Part shown: in pieces, positions 34,515 to 47,000 of the stretch
How positions within the stretch are numbered: the first letter of the stretch is position 1
How the letters are laid out: the number at the start of each line of letters is the position of its first letter
NCBI GenBank assembly: GCA_037043455.1
Contig: JAWPHD010010198.1
Span: 32,152 to 96,151, forward strand
DNA length: 64,000 nt
Direction: 5' to 3'
Source of the DNA: Cyrtodaria siliqua
Lineage: Eukaryota > Mollusca > Bivalvia > Adapedonta > Hiatellidae
Notes under the pieces: generated by a model
Database searches by the model: none
What the model was told of the DNA's origin: nothing
Seen by the model: the letters and a program-made list of their open reading frames with translations, nothing else
Made by a program: the position numbers and the translations under genes

Positions 34515-35510
34515 AACAACTATAAAACATGTACTGTTGAGTGTTTGAACTCATTGTTTGTAGTGATACACATGAACATGGTGTATGTGCATTCTTTGTA
34601 ATTAATTATAAACATGTACTTTTTGAATTTATTGTTTGTAGTGCTAAACATGTACATTTTGTGTATACGTTATTAATATTAAATGATAAAACATGTACAT
34701 TTTGTTTGTAGTGATAAACAAGAACATGTTGTATGCACATTATTTGCAATTAATTATAAACATGTACATACTGTACTCATTGTAGTGATAAAATATGAAT
34801 ATATTGTCTTTACACTTTTTGTTTTAAACGATATACATGTATACTCTTTGTAGCGATACACATGAACACGTTGTATGCACATTCTTTGCAATTAATGATA
34901 AACAGGTACTTTTTTTACTCTTTGTTTGTAATGATAAACATGTACATTTTGTGTACAAGTTTGTTTGTAGTGATGAACTTGAACATAGTTTATGTACATT
35001 CTTTGTATAATGTGTATATACATTATCTGTATTAAATGATACAACATGTGCATTTTGAATTTATTGTTTGTAGTGCTAAACATGTACATTTTGTATATAC
35101 GTTATTAATATTAAATGATAAAACATGTACATTTTGTTTGTAGTGATAAACAAGAACATGTTGTATGCACATTATTTGCAATTAATTATAAACAGGTACT
35201 TTTTTTACTCTTTGTTTGTAATGGTAAACATGTACATTTTGTATACACGTTAGTTTGTAGTGATGAACTTGAACATAGTTTATGTACATTCTTTGTATAA
35301 TGTGTATATACATTATCTGTATGATACAACATGTGCATTTTAAATGTATTGTTTGAAGTGATAAACATGTACATTTTCTGTATGTATCTGTATCAAATGA
35401 TGAAACATGTTTATGCTGTATTTTATGTATATATTGATATAGACACACACGTTATATATATATTGTTTGTATGAAATGATATATATATTTATCTAAAAAT
35501 GGCGTCTGGA
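34515..35510. repeat. AT-rich satellite-like block, copy B
   Basis: Counterpart of 1-800, with the same gtagtgataaacatg/acatgtacattttg phrases. Internally, about 34620-34930 and 35060-35240 resemble each other, so part of the block has been duplicated here. Open frames are low complexity. Confidence 0.75.
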
Positions 35511-35543
35511 GTGTAAAACACTAGTGGAATAAAACGTATGTGA

Positions 35544-35581
35544 ATGCTCGGTAAGCCGTCATATCATATAACGTCTTATTG
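35544..35581. repeat. 38-bp repeat, single copy left of insertion
   Basis: One unit (atgctcggtaagccgtcata ... gtcttattg) followed at once by the inserted element; the array resumes at 37190. Confidence 0.9.
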
Positions 35582-37189
35582 CATACCTTACTATAAATAG
35601 TAACAAATTAATGAAGGAAAAAATCCTGTACCCACTTTCCCTAGGCCAATACCAATTGGCACCGAGCCAATAACCTATTTTTGGCGCACTGTGCCAAAAA
35701 AAAGTTATTGGCAAACTGTCAATCACTTGTTTTCGGCCCGCGAATGCGTATGTGTTTTCTTTTCTAAAACGGTAACCTTTGAGCTATCAAAATAACACCG
35801 CCCAGTCAAACTTCGTGGCAACAGATGCCGAGCGCGAGCCCCATCTAGCAATTCAAAATGTCGTCCGTTCACGGAGATCGTTAGTCTCTATCATCCAGAC
35901 ACACTCAAGCTGACTACGAGCACAGCCTGTATACAAAACTCAAACGACGATGTATTCTGGGCTACTACATTCGCAAGAGATGTTTTATTCAGGAAAATGA
36001 AATATCTTAAACAACAGGGGCAAAGATGGAGCAGATCCATTTACAGACGAAGAACTGAACAAGCTTTCAAATAAATCTCTTCTTGGCGATGGTAATATAT
36101 TTACATTTATTATGATATTATTGATAAGTTTACATTGCAGTCTTCGTCTATCTAGTGACTGCAATGAACCTCTGAAATAAATTCACATAAACTCGCGACA
36201 TGTAGATAACATTTAGATCTACTAGTATGTGCCACACAATGTATTCTAAAAAAATAAACTTCCTACCTTTAAAGTTATTTTAATCACTGAGAAATATAAG
36301 TCCATGTGTGTAGTTTCTTTTACCAGCACAAAGGTAAACAGAACACATGACATTTAGTCGAAGACAAACAACGTCACTTGATCTAGTTATGACGATTTTA
36401 TGTTGCGTCACGAGTTGACGTAATTTAAATCAGTGGCGGATTCAAGAGGGGGGTTGGGGGCGCACCATTACATGTTTGCTATATCTATGAATAAATGAAT
36501 ATACTGTTCAATATGAATGATTTGCTTTAAAATCTATTAACTTATTATTATTTTTAGAAATCCCAGAGGCTCTTATAAACGCGATGCGGCTGAACAATTC
36601 ATGAATACCATCCAGTCTGGTCTACGTGGTAGACAAAAACACCAAACCATCCTATGGGGGATCTAGAGCGGAGATGTAGAGCTACTGTACTTAAGGACGA
36701 CATCTGAAGGAATAGATTATGTTATATTTACTGAGAGGGCAAACAAGACGAGGAACGGAGCTGAGAGTGAACTTTTAATTATCTAAAAGCCTGATGGATT
36801 ATTAAATGTGAATCGGAACAGAATGCACTCTGAATATATATTTACAAAATTTACATTTGAAATGCTGCTGTCAGATCTAATAATTCAACAAAACATATCT
36901 TATGACATTTATGATATAGTCTAGATTGAATTAGGCATCTTCCTATAATCTATAAAGAAAAAAAAACATGTGTAGAAAAGAAAATCATTAACAGATATTC
37001 CTATTGTCTTTTTGTTTCGTCATATAACGTATGCAATAAAAAAAACTCATTAAACGGCAATGGTGTGCCGAAACTGGATATTGGCGCACCTAGTGAGATA
37101 TTGGCACTCGGGCTAAAGCCAATATCTCACTAGATGCGCCAATATCCAGTTTGGGCACACCATTGCCGGTTAATAACTTCTTAGTATTG
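35582..37189 (+). mobile_element. insertion carrying a degenerate DUF3504/Crypton-like recombinase-type gene
   Basis: About 1.6 kb inserted between two 38-bp repeat units. Near 35960-36790 the plus strand reads VLFRKMKYLKQQG, then DPFTDEELNKLSNKSLLGD, a gtaata donor, an acceptor before EIPEALINAMRLNNS, then SGLRGRQKHQTILWG and VIFTERANKTRNG. This order is typical of DUF3504 (QRICH1/ZMYM-like, Crypton-derived tyrosine-recombinase family) proteins. Frameshifts and stops (TGA near 36600, TAG near 36663) show it is dead. The right end carries a hairpin (separate entry). Confidence 0.75.
37050..37173. repeat. hairpin at the right end of the insertion
   Basis: Left arm (aacggcaatggtgtgccgaa ... 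agatattggc) and right arm (gccaatatctcactag ... ggcacaccattgccggtt) pair over about 55 nt. Similar ttggc/gccaa phrases occur at the left end (35645-35735), so both ends of the element are palindromic. Confidence 0.85.
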
Positions 37190-37265
37190 ATGCTCGGTAA
37201 GCCGTCATATCATATAACGTCTTATTGATGCTCGGTAAGCCGTCATATCATATAACGTCGTATTG
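37190..37265. repeat. 38-bp repeat, two copies right of insertion
   Basis: Units at 37190-37227 and 37228-37265, continuing the array interrupted at 35581. Followed by ccaatttgtca, as in copy A at 1031. Confidence 0.92.
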
Positions 37266-39935
37266 CCAATTTGTCAATAATGAAAAAGCGCTCATGTAAA
37301 ATACTCTATATACATTTTGTATTATATGATACCCGTGTATGCATTTTCCGTATACATTGTTACAACTATGGGATACACTACATACCACAATAATTACTGT
37401 CCCATCATGGTAACAATGGGATAAACTCATGGTAACTGATATTTAGATAAATGAAAATATGAGGCAAATGTAGCGCCTTAACATTACTCATGGACAAATT
37501 CAATAAATGAGAGTCGACATATTTATTGTTTATTTATTGGTTTGTCAGGTTTTGACAATTTTAAAAATATTATTTTATGGTAGATAACATAACACATTGC
37601 ATCACAATCGATATGATATAAATATCTAATATGTAATGAACACATGAAGATACAGGAAGCATCAATAGTGGTGCGAATGCCGAATTGCGAATATGACTGT
37701 ATATTCAACATTTTAACTCAACAAACTACGTAAAAAGGGAGATAATGCAGGTAAAATACAAGACAGAGTTATGGTTATTGTCATATAACATTGTGTAATG
37801 ATAATGAATACTTGTGTCAAGTTTCGGGCAATTAGTTTTTGAGAAATGAGGAAAAACAAAAACTTTAACCAAAACGTCAAAACGAATAGACGGACAAACA
37901 GACGGACAGACGGACAGACAGACGGAAATCACCGAACCATACGGCTGGATTTGCTTCGCAATCTGGCTAATAAATGAAACAATATCCTTGCTGGGACTCC
38001 TTCGATCATAAGGCAACTTACTTTGATTATACTTAATAGTAACTTATTATCTTATTAATGTCACAATAACACAATAGTCATACAGCAGTACACGGCATAT
38101 AAAAACAAGTATAACAATAAACTGTAAATACATGTAAACATTTACAACGCATGCATATATTATATGTCATCAAATAGTTTCATGTAAACTATTTATTATA
38201 TTATTGGTATGTAAAATTGCAGCTGTCACACTTTTAAATGCATTGGTTTTAACAATAACCTGACATTAATAAAAACAAATACCTTAGATAAAAATATATA
38301 ACACAACATATATATGGATTTCTAAGATAGAATGAGACCATATAGCATCTAAGTTATAATCAAAATACAGGGGACTCAAACATTTATATTAACAGCTTTC
38401 AGAAAATAAATACAAGTTTTGTCAAAAGTGTATATAATAGCAATGTCTAACCTGACTTGGATTTCTAAGCCTTCGTGTTGTTCTTTTTTTGTGTGTGTTT
38501 TAATTCATATATATATGATCATCTCTGTGTTTTATTTATCGCCAATTATTAGTACCAATTATGCTACCTAGTTTGGAAGGGGATACAACCTTGCGATTTT
38601 TTTATTAACACTGTCCCGTTTTGTTAGAATGACGATAAGGTAAGAGTGAGAACTTAAGCGCCATAGAACCCAGTTTTCACCCTCAAGTGGCCCCTTTTGC
38701 CTCTGACCATATGTACATATTGTCTTTACACTTTTTATTTTAAACGATATACATTTTATACTCGTTGTAGCGATACACATGAACATGTTCTATGCACATT
38801 CTTTGCAATTAATGATAAACAGGTACATTTTTACTCTTGTTAAAAGTTTTACTTATATCACCAATTATTAGTGCCAATTATGCTACCTAGTTTGGAAGAG
38901 GATACAACCTTGCGATTTGTTTATTAACACTGTCCCGTTTTATTGTAATGACGATAAGGTAAGAGTGAGGACTTAAACGCCCTAGAACGCGGTTTTCACC
39001 CTCAAGAGGCCCTTTTGCCTCTGACAGCCAAACATGTTATGCTTGCTATCGCATACGTTGCTTTGTAATATATATCATTATTGTTTTAGTGCCATGTATG
39101 ATTTTCGGCGTATTGCAAAATATAATTCAAATATAATCGCCGCCTGCGTATAAACTCCTTTTTATGTTTATAAATAAAATGTGTCCACCTGGTTTAAATT
39201 GTGCAATATATTCATATGAAACCTGCTTGTCCTGAAACAAGACTATTTTATTTTATCTTCAGGCTTACAGTATTCCGTTACAATAAGGAATAACACGGGA
39301 AACGAAAAGTGCCTGCATGGCGACATTGAGATGTGGGAGGGTGTGTAAATCACAGACACTCAAAAATGCCACTGACCCAAGCGATAACACATATCAGCAC
39401 CACTTTACAACCAAGTGTGCCCCAACTAAATATAGCCGAGAAATATAGTCATCAAGACTTTAATGATGACGTCGACCTTTACTTCGCAGTTTATTAATTA
39501 TTTAATACCAGAGGCAACCTACCCTTCAAGCTTATCGAGGTTTATTTAATGGTATTTTGAATTGTTATCAGCTCGGTTATTCTACTTTGGTAAGAATTCA
39601 TCTTCAGCTCCCACACATCAGGTAATTACAACACAGTTTAGACCTGTCGGTTATTCTACTTTGGTAAGAATTCATCTTCAGATCCCACACATCAGGTAAT
39701 ATATCAGTTGTAACACATACACAGTCACTTATCTCCCTATACATATAAAACACAGTTGGATACAGTAATAATATAAGCACTTTCACACATAACCTATTGC
39801 ATGCAGCTTATATTAAAGTCCCTATCAACAGGAACATTTAACAACAGATGCACACCGTTTCTAAACTTACTGAAGTCAAGGTTTATTATATATAGTAATA
39901 TATAATATGTATATAATATGTTTTGAGAATCTAAA

Positions 39936-39972
<37 letters not shown>

Positions 39973-40059
39973 TCGAATATAAGCAAACACAACAATGAAA
40001 AAAAGCGCAATTGGCCAGCAATTGAGTAATTAACTTCACTCAAACCTACATACATATTA
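37266..40059. other. copy B left flank, no gene
   Basis: Counterpart of 1031-3370. It includes a gacggaca repeat run (37887-37924), two tail-repeat pieces (about 38550-38700 and 38860-39060) with a satellite-block piece between them (38707-38835), an internal duplication of ggttattctactttggtaag (39574 and 39650), and a (tg)n tract at 39937-39970. No coding exon recognised. Confidence 0.6.
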
Positions 40060-40492
40060 TGATGTTATTAATTAAGTGGTTTCATATTGGCCCAGTTATC
40101 GGTCCAAGGACTGTCATATTGGCCCAAGGCCGAAGCTCGCGTGCCAATATGACAGTCCGAGAACCAATAACTCGGACAATATGAAAACACTTAATTAATG
40201 TCAATTTTATTAATTAACAGCCACTACAGTATACATTTTTTTAATCAAATTATTTTGACATACTTTGCGTTTATTTATAGTAGCGTTAATTTCATTTATA
40301 TGTCAAAAAGCGAGCGCGAATGACGTTACTTAACGTGAATAACGTCACTTAAATCTCCTATTGGCGAGTTTCTTCATATTGGCCTTGTTTTTTCATATTG
40401 GCCGACTTCCGGTTCATATTGGCCGAGTTTGCGTCGTATTGTGTGTAGAGTTTCTAGTAAAACAAGGCTAATATAGTTAAGTTAATTAATAC
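40060..40492. mobile_element. foldback MITE with catattggcc repeats (copy B insertion)
   Basis: Same family as 5090-5520: inverted arms around ggcccaaggccgaag, tail with ttcatattggcc phrases, ending gttaattaata. Copy A is uninterrupted at the equivalent place (about 3370), so this is an independent insertion. Confidence 0.85.
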
Positions 40493-40931
40493 AATGTGTT
40501 ATAAGCGCATAGTGATGTTATACGTCTGTCCACTTTGAAAGATCAAGTTTCTCTATATTGTCGCAACTTAACAAGGGATTTCTGAAATATAAAACATAAA
40601 AACATATCATTTGCTTTTTGAAAATAAATCGTTGTAACATACATCATACACTTTCAAAGAAGTGTGTGGGATAAGAACAAAATGTCCAAGAGGGCATGTG
40701 TCTGTCTACGCGGTTATGGCAGGATGGTGCTAATAAAGATTTTAAATGATTTTTCATGTCATTTATAAACGACTTCTGACAAATTTGGTGGAAAGCGAGT
40801 GAAAATGATACATACGCACGTACATGCCATGATGCGCACATGTTGAACTATTTTAATATTTAGCTGAGATTTGACGTAAAAACACGTGTTTAACTATCGT
40901 CATATTAAGTAAATATTACATAAGCACTTAC

Positions 40932-41037
40932 GTGCACCGACATGCAGGTCTAAATACACGATTCTGTAGCACTGGTACATCCATGTTTTCACAAATAAGC
41001 CTGGCAAATGTCGTCCGTTTGATAGACTTTAGCTGAT
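40932..41037 (-). CDS. peroxidase B exon 10
   Basis: 106 nt: [20 protein letters not shown] through VFRPACRC. It ends in phase 2 at a gtaagt; unspliced reading gives ACG TAA, so the protein could stop at 40928 with ...RCT. Either a further 3' exon exists or the gene ends here. Confidence 0.85.
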
Positions 41038-44000
41038 CTGTGGATAAAGAAAATGAACATCTCAGCATGCTTGGTACACAAAACATAAATCAGAGTTGAG
41101 TATGATTGTAAAAATTTATGAAATGGGAAGTTCGTGGGTCTACTGAACTCTGCTATTGAAATATTGAGCTGTTGTATTAACTGATGTCAGGTAGCACAAC
41201 GTTTCATTTTTCAATATACATTTTTGTTGAATTTGGTCGGGTACGTTTATTACATTTGATTTGTTTCAACATAATTTTGTTATACCACTGGATCCCGATA
41301 GCCGAGTGGACAACACACGGTTCGAGCCTCAATGGCGTGCGGACCATTTGGCAAACGTGTGCAGTTCTTCCCCGACAGGACTGTAGTCGTTTGAAAATCA
41401 GGATGTTTATGTTAACTGTGTAAACGTATTAGAACGTATATCGAAAGAAGTAATCAGTTTGCAACGCACTGCATCTGTGCATGTTGAGTGGTATACACAT
41501 TTACAGTTCGCCACTATGCTTTCCTCTTTGATTCTATTATGATGTCTTCCTAAATCGGGGTAGTAAATCCTGAATGGGATAGTTACGTTTCATGTCTGTC
41601 TTCAATATTAGATTTCCGTGCCCTTTAACGGTTTATTCTCCTGTACCTCTGTCTCTGCCGAGTCACTGAGTACTTGCTTTGTGTATTTCTATGCCTTTGC
41701 TGTGTATATGCATATACACATCATCATCTTTATGTTATGCGTATATTTCTTATATTGTGTGGTAGAGGATATATACGTTGACTGTGATTTCTTTATTTAC
41801 ACTGTCCCGTTTTATTAGGATGATAACTGGATAACAGTAAGGTTTGATGCACCATAGAAGCATAGAACAGTTTTAAACCCTCAGCGGCCTTTTTGTCACC
41901 GTTTTAAGGCGGTACTCCTATTGTCTAGCAGTTTATGCTTGTGTTAATGTGGTTTATTTTGAATGCGTGTTTCGGTTAACTGTGTTCTGTGAATGCAACA
42001 TTTCGTGTTCAACTTTTATACCTACTTTTACCCTTTGCAAACGAACTGGAAATAAACGTCACGCAGCATGCGTCACACACTATCTGCAGTGCCATGGAGG
42101 GGATCTCAACACTCTTGGTTACTGCAGCATAACATGTTTGCGCGCAGTTGACACATGCTATTGAGTTTAACATTGTCCAAGCCAATGCCTCCCTAATTAG
42201 GTCTCAAGTCTGGCCTTCAATTTGGTTCGGTCAAACTAATATACACAGAGTTCACACAAGACAATAATTCTATCTAAGACGAGTGCTGTTAAAGAATACG
42301 ACGTCACGAGGTATATATATCTTTCCCGGGAAATGTACCATAAACATGACTCAAAATGCTCAACCTGCAGAGCACCTTTTTAATACTGCGAGTATCAGGT
42401 CAGACTCAGTTCAGAGCGCGGGGAACGGGAACATATTACAACACAGGCCACAACACCTACTAAATGTGTCAATTCCATGGTAGCTGTATAAAACAATCGG
42501 ATGCTTCGGTCCCAATTACAATTTACAAAATATAAGTTCGCATCCTCACTACCCTATTGTACTTTGGACGTCATTTTACTCTCAATTGCCATGTGAAACA
42601 AACAAACAAATTAGTCGCAATTTACACAATACAACACACCCTTCGACCTTTCCCGTTTCTTACGTGAATCTGTGAGGATACTCGCACGCGAAGAATACGA
42701 TTTTATTACAGGAAGGTCTCAGATTTAGAAACTATTCTTGGTAAGATCAATTACGTGCTAAAATGTAACTAATGTTGGATGTCCTTTTTAGCAGCTATTA
42801 GTCATTGATGACTAATAGCTATTATGTGGCATTATATGGGGGAATTTGAGAAGGTTAGTTGCATTATAACCACAACACCAGGACCTGCAAACCGATCATT
42901 TGCTGTATAACGAAAAAGCGCCCCAATACCATCCTTTATGGCTAGCATCATATAGTGTTACAGCTGCAGCGCTGTGATCATTACCCACGAGAAAATCCCA
43001 ATTAGTAAACGCACTTTCCGGTATGCCTGCCTAAAACGTAGCCCACTCTTGCAGGGGTTATGGCAATCTCATTAAACTCAGACCCTTTATCACGCTACGA
43101 TACTCTATGCTACTAAGGATCTGACAACACTGCATTGGAGGTCACGTCAGATTGACCTTACGATTAGCCAATCAGATTTCAGCCTACGAAATTGCTCGGT
43201 ATAGACTGCTTCACTGCGCATGTCGCGTTTCCGTAAAACGATATGGAGCAGTCTAAGCTTGGTATTGAAAGAGACAATGTCCGTAACTTTTAGCTTATAA
43301 AACAAAAAATGACTGCGTTGACAAACATAACTCACCAACCATTATTGAATATTTACTGGGAAAAAAGAAGAAGTTTGTTTGACGGAATTTAATAGCGGTA
43401 TAAAAAAATACCGATTAGTGGGATTGATTTCACTCGCGGATTAATAGTCGACTTTGCTATCAACTGAGCTAAGTGGGCCAGTTGTACTATGACTTACTAT
43501 TTAGAATATCTAATGTCGTAATAATTTCGGTGGAATATATATTTTCAAAACACACATGACATGATTTTCTTCGTATATTGATGTAAAACATGCCATTTAG
43601 TGCATTTCTTTGAATTTATCGTGCAATCCACAGCAATAACACGCGAAGATTTTATCTTTATTCGGATATAGATATATGTGTTTTATGTGGATTTTCGTTT
43701 GTTCAGTTGGCTCGAACGTCATCTGAAGTGCATATGAAACGCGCGATTTCATTGGTTAAATTTAGTTGAGATTTTCATGAATATTGATTAGATGAAAGGC
43801 CGATCTGACGTGACCTCCAAGGCAGAGTTGTCAGATCCTATAGCGGAGAGTATCAAAGCGTAATTAGGATATGATTTTAATGAAATTGGGATTATGGATC
43901 TGCACGTGAATACTGTTCTAGCCTCTTAAGTTGAATCGGAACGTAAAAATGAAAAAATAAAGTTCCTCACTGAGCAAAATTCCAGATGAATTTACTTAAA

Positions 44001-47000
44001 TGAGCCCTATTGTCACCGCTTTTATGTTTGAGATGTTCATCTTAGTAATTGTTGTTTGTTTCAATGCGTGCTTTTGTTTGAATGTTGTCCTTGAATGTTA
44101 CATTTCCTGTCCGACTTTTATATTTATTTTTATATCCCATATGGTTTTGCCGAAAACAATGAGATGTTAATCGAAGATAATGGATTATGGGAAGTACCGC
44201 GATGCACTATCAGCTTGAGTTAATTATGAAAGGACAAACAATAGTTATCCAACATACAAACAGGTTAGATAAATGCTACCAGGAGAGGTCACATGAGTGT
44301 GGAACAAAGTCTGAAAAATGAGATTCCATGTTCATGCCTAGAGCAGAAATGTTAAATTTGTTAATACTGAACAATATAAACTCAAATTAATCCTTAATTC
44401 CAAATGAGGTCATTCGTCTATATGACTTAACTGTTGTCACGAATTCATTAGCATAGATTAGCGTTGACGATCAGATGAAATGTATCATGGAATTGCAGAA
44501 CAAGCTTTTTTCGGATACTGACCTGTATTATATGTTGCTGAGAAAAAACAGAGCAAACTGTGAAGAAACAGAATGGAAAAGAAAGAAAAACGAAAGAAAA
44601 ACAACAACTGTGAAACCATCCTGAGAAAATGGAACCACTTAACAACAACTAAAAATAGGTTCATTCAGAGTTCACTATAGGATAGGGTTGCTGAAAAACA
44701 GACAATGAATGTCATATTAGACATAAGGACATTACCGTAACGCGATACATACCTTCAGTGAAACCGACCCAATTTGTTTCTTGCTTCGGTGGATTTTCAT
44801 AGTAAAATCTGTCACCGACTTTTAAACGCCTGAATTCTTGAGCCAACAAACAGGCAAAGGTTGGTCCAACTTGGGCTCCTTTCACTTTAGTTTCTCTCAA
44901 AGCTCCAGGGAACAAGTCGATATCATCTGGATGTCTGAAAACATAAACTAGTTTTAGAGCAGGTATTATATATATATTTATGATCCTCATATATATATAT
45001 ATGTCTATGTGTGGAGAAAAGTAGCATACGTAAATAGCAGCTTACAATTTCATTATATTTCAATATTTCAAACAAGTTAAAAAAAAATCGTTTAAACAAA
45101 TAGGAGCAAATATTGTCATATAGAAACCACAGCACCCAAATGTAGTAGCAGGTTCGCATTGTACCTCAGACTAAATCAAATGAGCAAACTAAATAAGGAG
45201 TGCGCTGTTAAAGCTCAAGCTCTGCCGCATGAGGAACGCCGTGTGTATAGGTCCAGATCGGTATAGTTCAACAACATTGAAGTTCTATACAAATGAACGA
45301 CTTCGGAGGATTGTTAGGGTCCGTCACGTGTAATCGGATATCACAATTCTTAATGCTTTTTTGAATAAAATACAATCTGGTACAGAATACAAATATAAAA
45401 TGGTCCAACATATGATACATACTGAACAGGAAGCAGCAATCACAAACAAGAGAGTAAAGTAGCAGACTCGGTTTTATTGAGTCTCTGCGTGAGATATAAT
45501 ATAATGTGCAACACATATCACGCCCACTACCGGCTTAACCGGTATTCTAGTTTAAGGCCACATTAAACACGAATGAATGATCTAATAGTTATTGTCTCTA
45601 ATGTACGCTGCTTTATAATTATTCCTAAAATGAATGCAAAGGCATATTTCAACTAAGTTCTGTAAATATATGTTGATTCCACACGCAGCTGTTCTGTGAA
45701 CACGGTGCAATACACGCACATACTGTCAGACTCATGTATGGTTGGTTGAGTGTTGGAAGAAAACAAACAGAACGTTCTGCAATACCGAGATCAAAAGGAT
45801 CTATGCATAGTCTGAATTTCCTCAAGTAGCTATCCCGTCAACAACAGCCACATTTTACAACATATGTACACTGTTTCTAAACCTACTGACGACAAGGTAT
45901 TTATATATAACTTACGAATTTTGAGAATTCAAACTCTATAGACAAATTAACGGCTTTAATCAGCCGGCCAAACCACACACCTGGAGCGTCGAATTAGGAG
46001 TTACCAACTCATAATTCATTTTACGCATATTCAACGATATTTTAAGAAACCGTAAATAAAACCTATATTATTAATCGCACATATACATTATTATATGACC
46101 TGAACAGCTGGATAAAGTTTTGATAAACTCTGTTGTAGTGTAACTTTTGCCGTTATTTGGCGGGTTAGTTTTTTTAATGTTTTATGTTTATGACGGGTGA
46201 GCCTGGAATATACAATCCATGTTGGCGCCAGATAGCATTGTAATGCTGGTGCACCGTAATACCCAATTTAACTCAACTGTAATTTGTCTTAAATAGTGTC
46301 TTGTCGTGCTTTAACGGTTTATTCTCTTGTTTCTCTGGCTACTAAGTCATTGCGTACTTACCTTGTGATTTTCCAGGCTATTTTTATACTCATATATACA
46401 TGTTTATCTTTGTTTTACTTATATTGCCCATTAATGCTGCCTAGTTTGTAAGAGGTAACAGAATGGCGGGGATTTCGTTTTTTAGTCCCGTATAATTGGG
46501 ATAACAATAGTACAAGAGCGAGGTTTGTTTGTTTTTGTCCACTGATCGTCCAAATTCCATACCCTTGTTGTCAACCATTGTATGCCTGTGGTGTCGCACA
46601 TTTTGCTTCTATTTATCCATGTGATTGCTGTTTTTTTAATATACGTGTTTTCGGAGTTGTGTAAATGCTACATTTTCCTTTGCATGCTTTGAATCACATT
46701 GGTAGGAAACAAGGTGGCACATATATAAGGCAGATTTTACAAGGTGGCACATATATAAGGCAGATTTTACACTTAAGGGCTCATTTTACCACTTGGCACC
46801 GTTTAAACAATAATAAAACAATAACCTTTATATATAACAATTTATTAATAGTATAATTTTATTTAGTTTACACCTATTAAGCTAATCAAGCTACACTGTT
46901 GATACAAATCACCCTTACTTGTGCGGATGACAGTCATGATGTGGGAGGAAACCAGAGATTCGGGGGAAAACATCATGTCCGAATGAATGATCACAGAATC

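Noticed and set aside
40644..40841. Minus-strand frame conserved with 3500-3715
   Set aside because: Conservation is explained by the segmental duplication; the C-terminal halves differ by frame, and no start context, splice site or domain supports a gene.
43409..43470. tRNA gene on the minus strand
   Set aside because: The A box is good but the B box is altered and the acceptor stem does not pair; it sits inside a foldback element.
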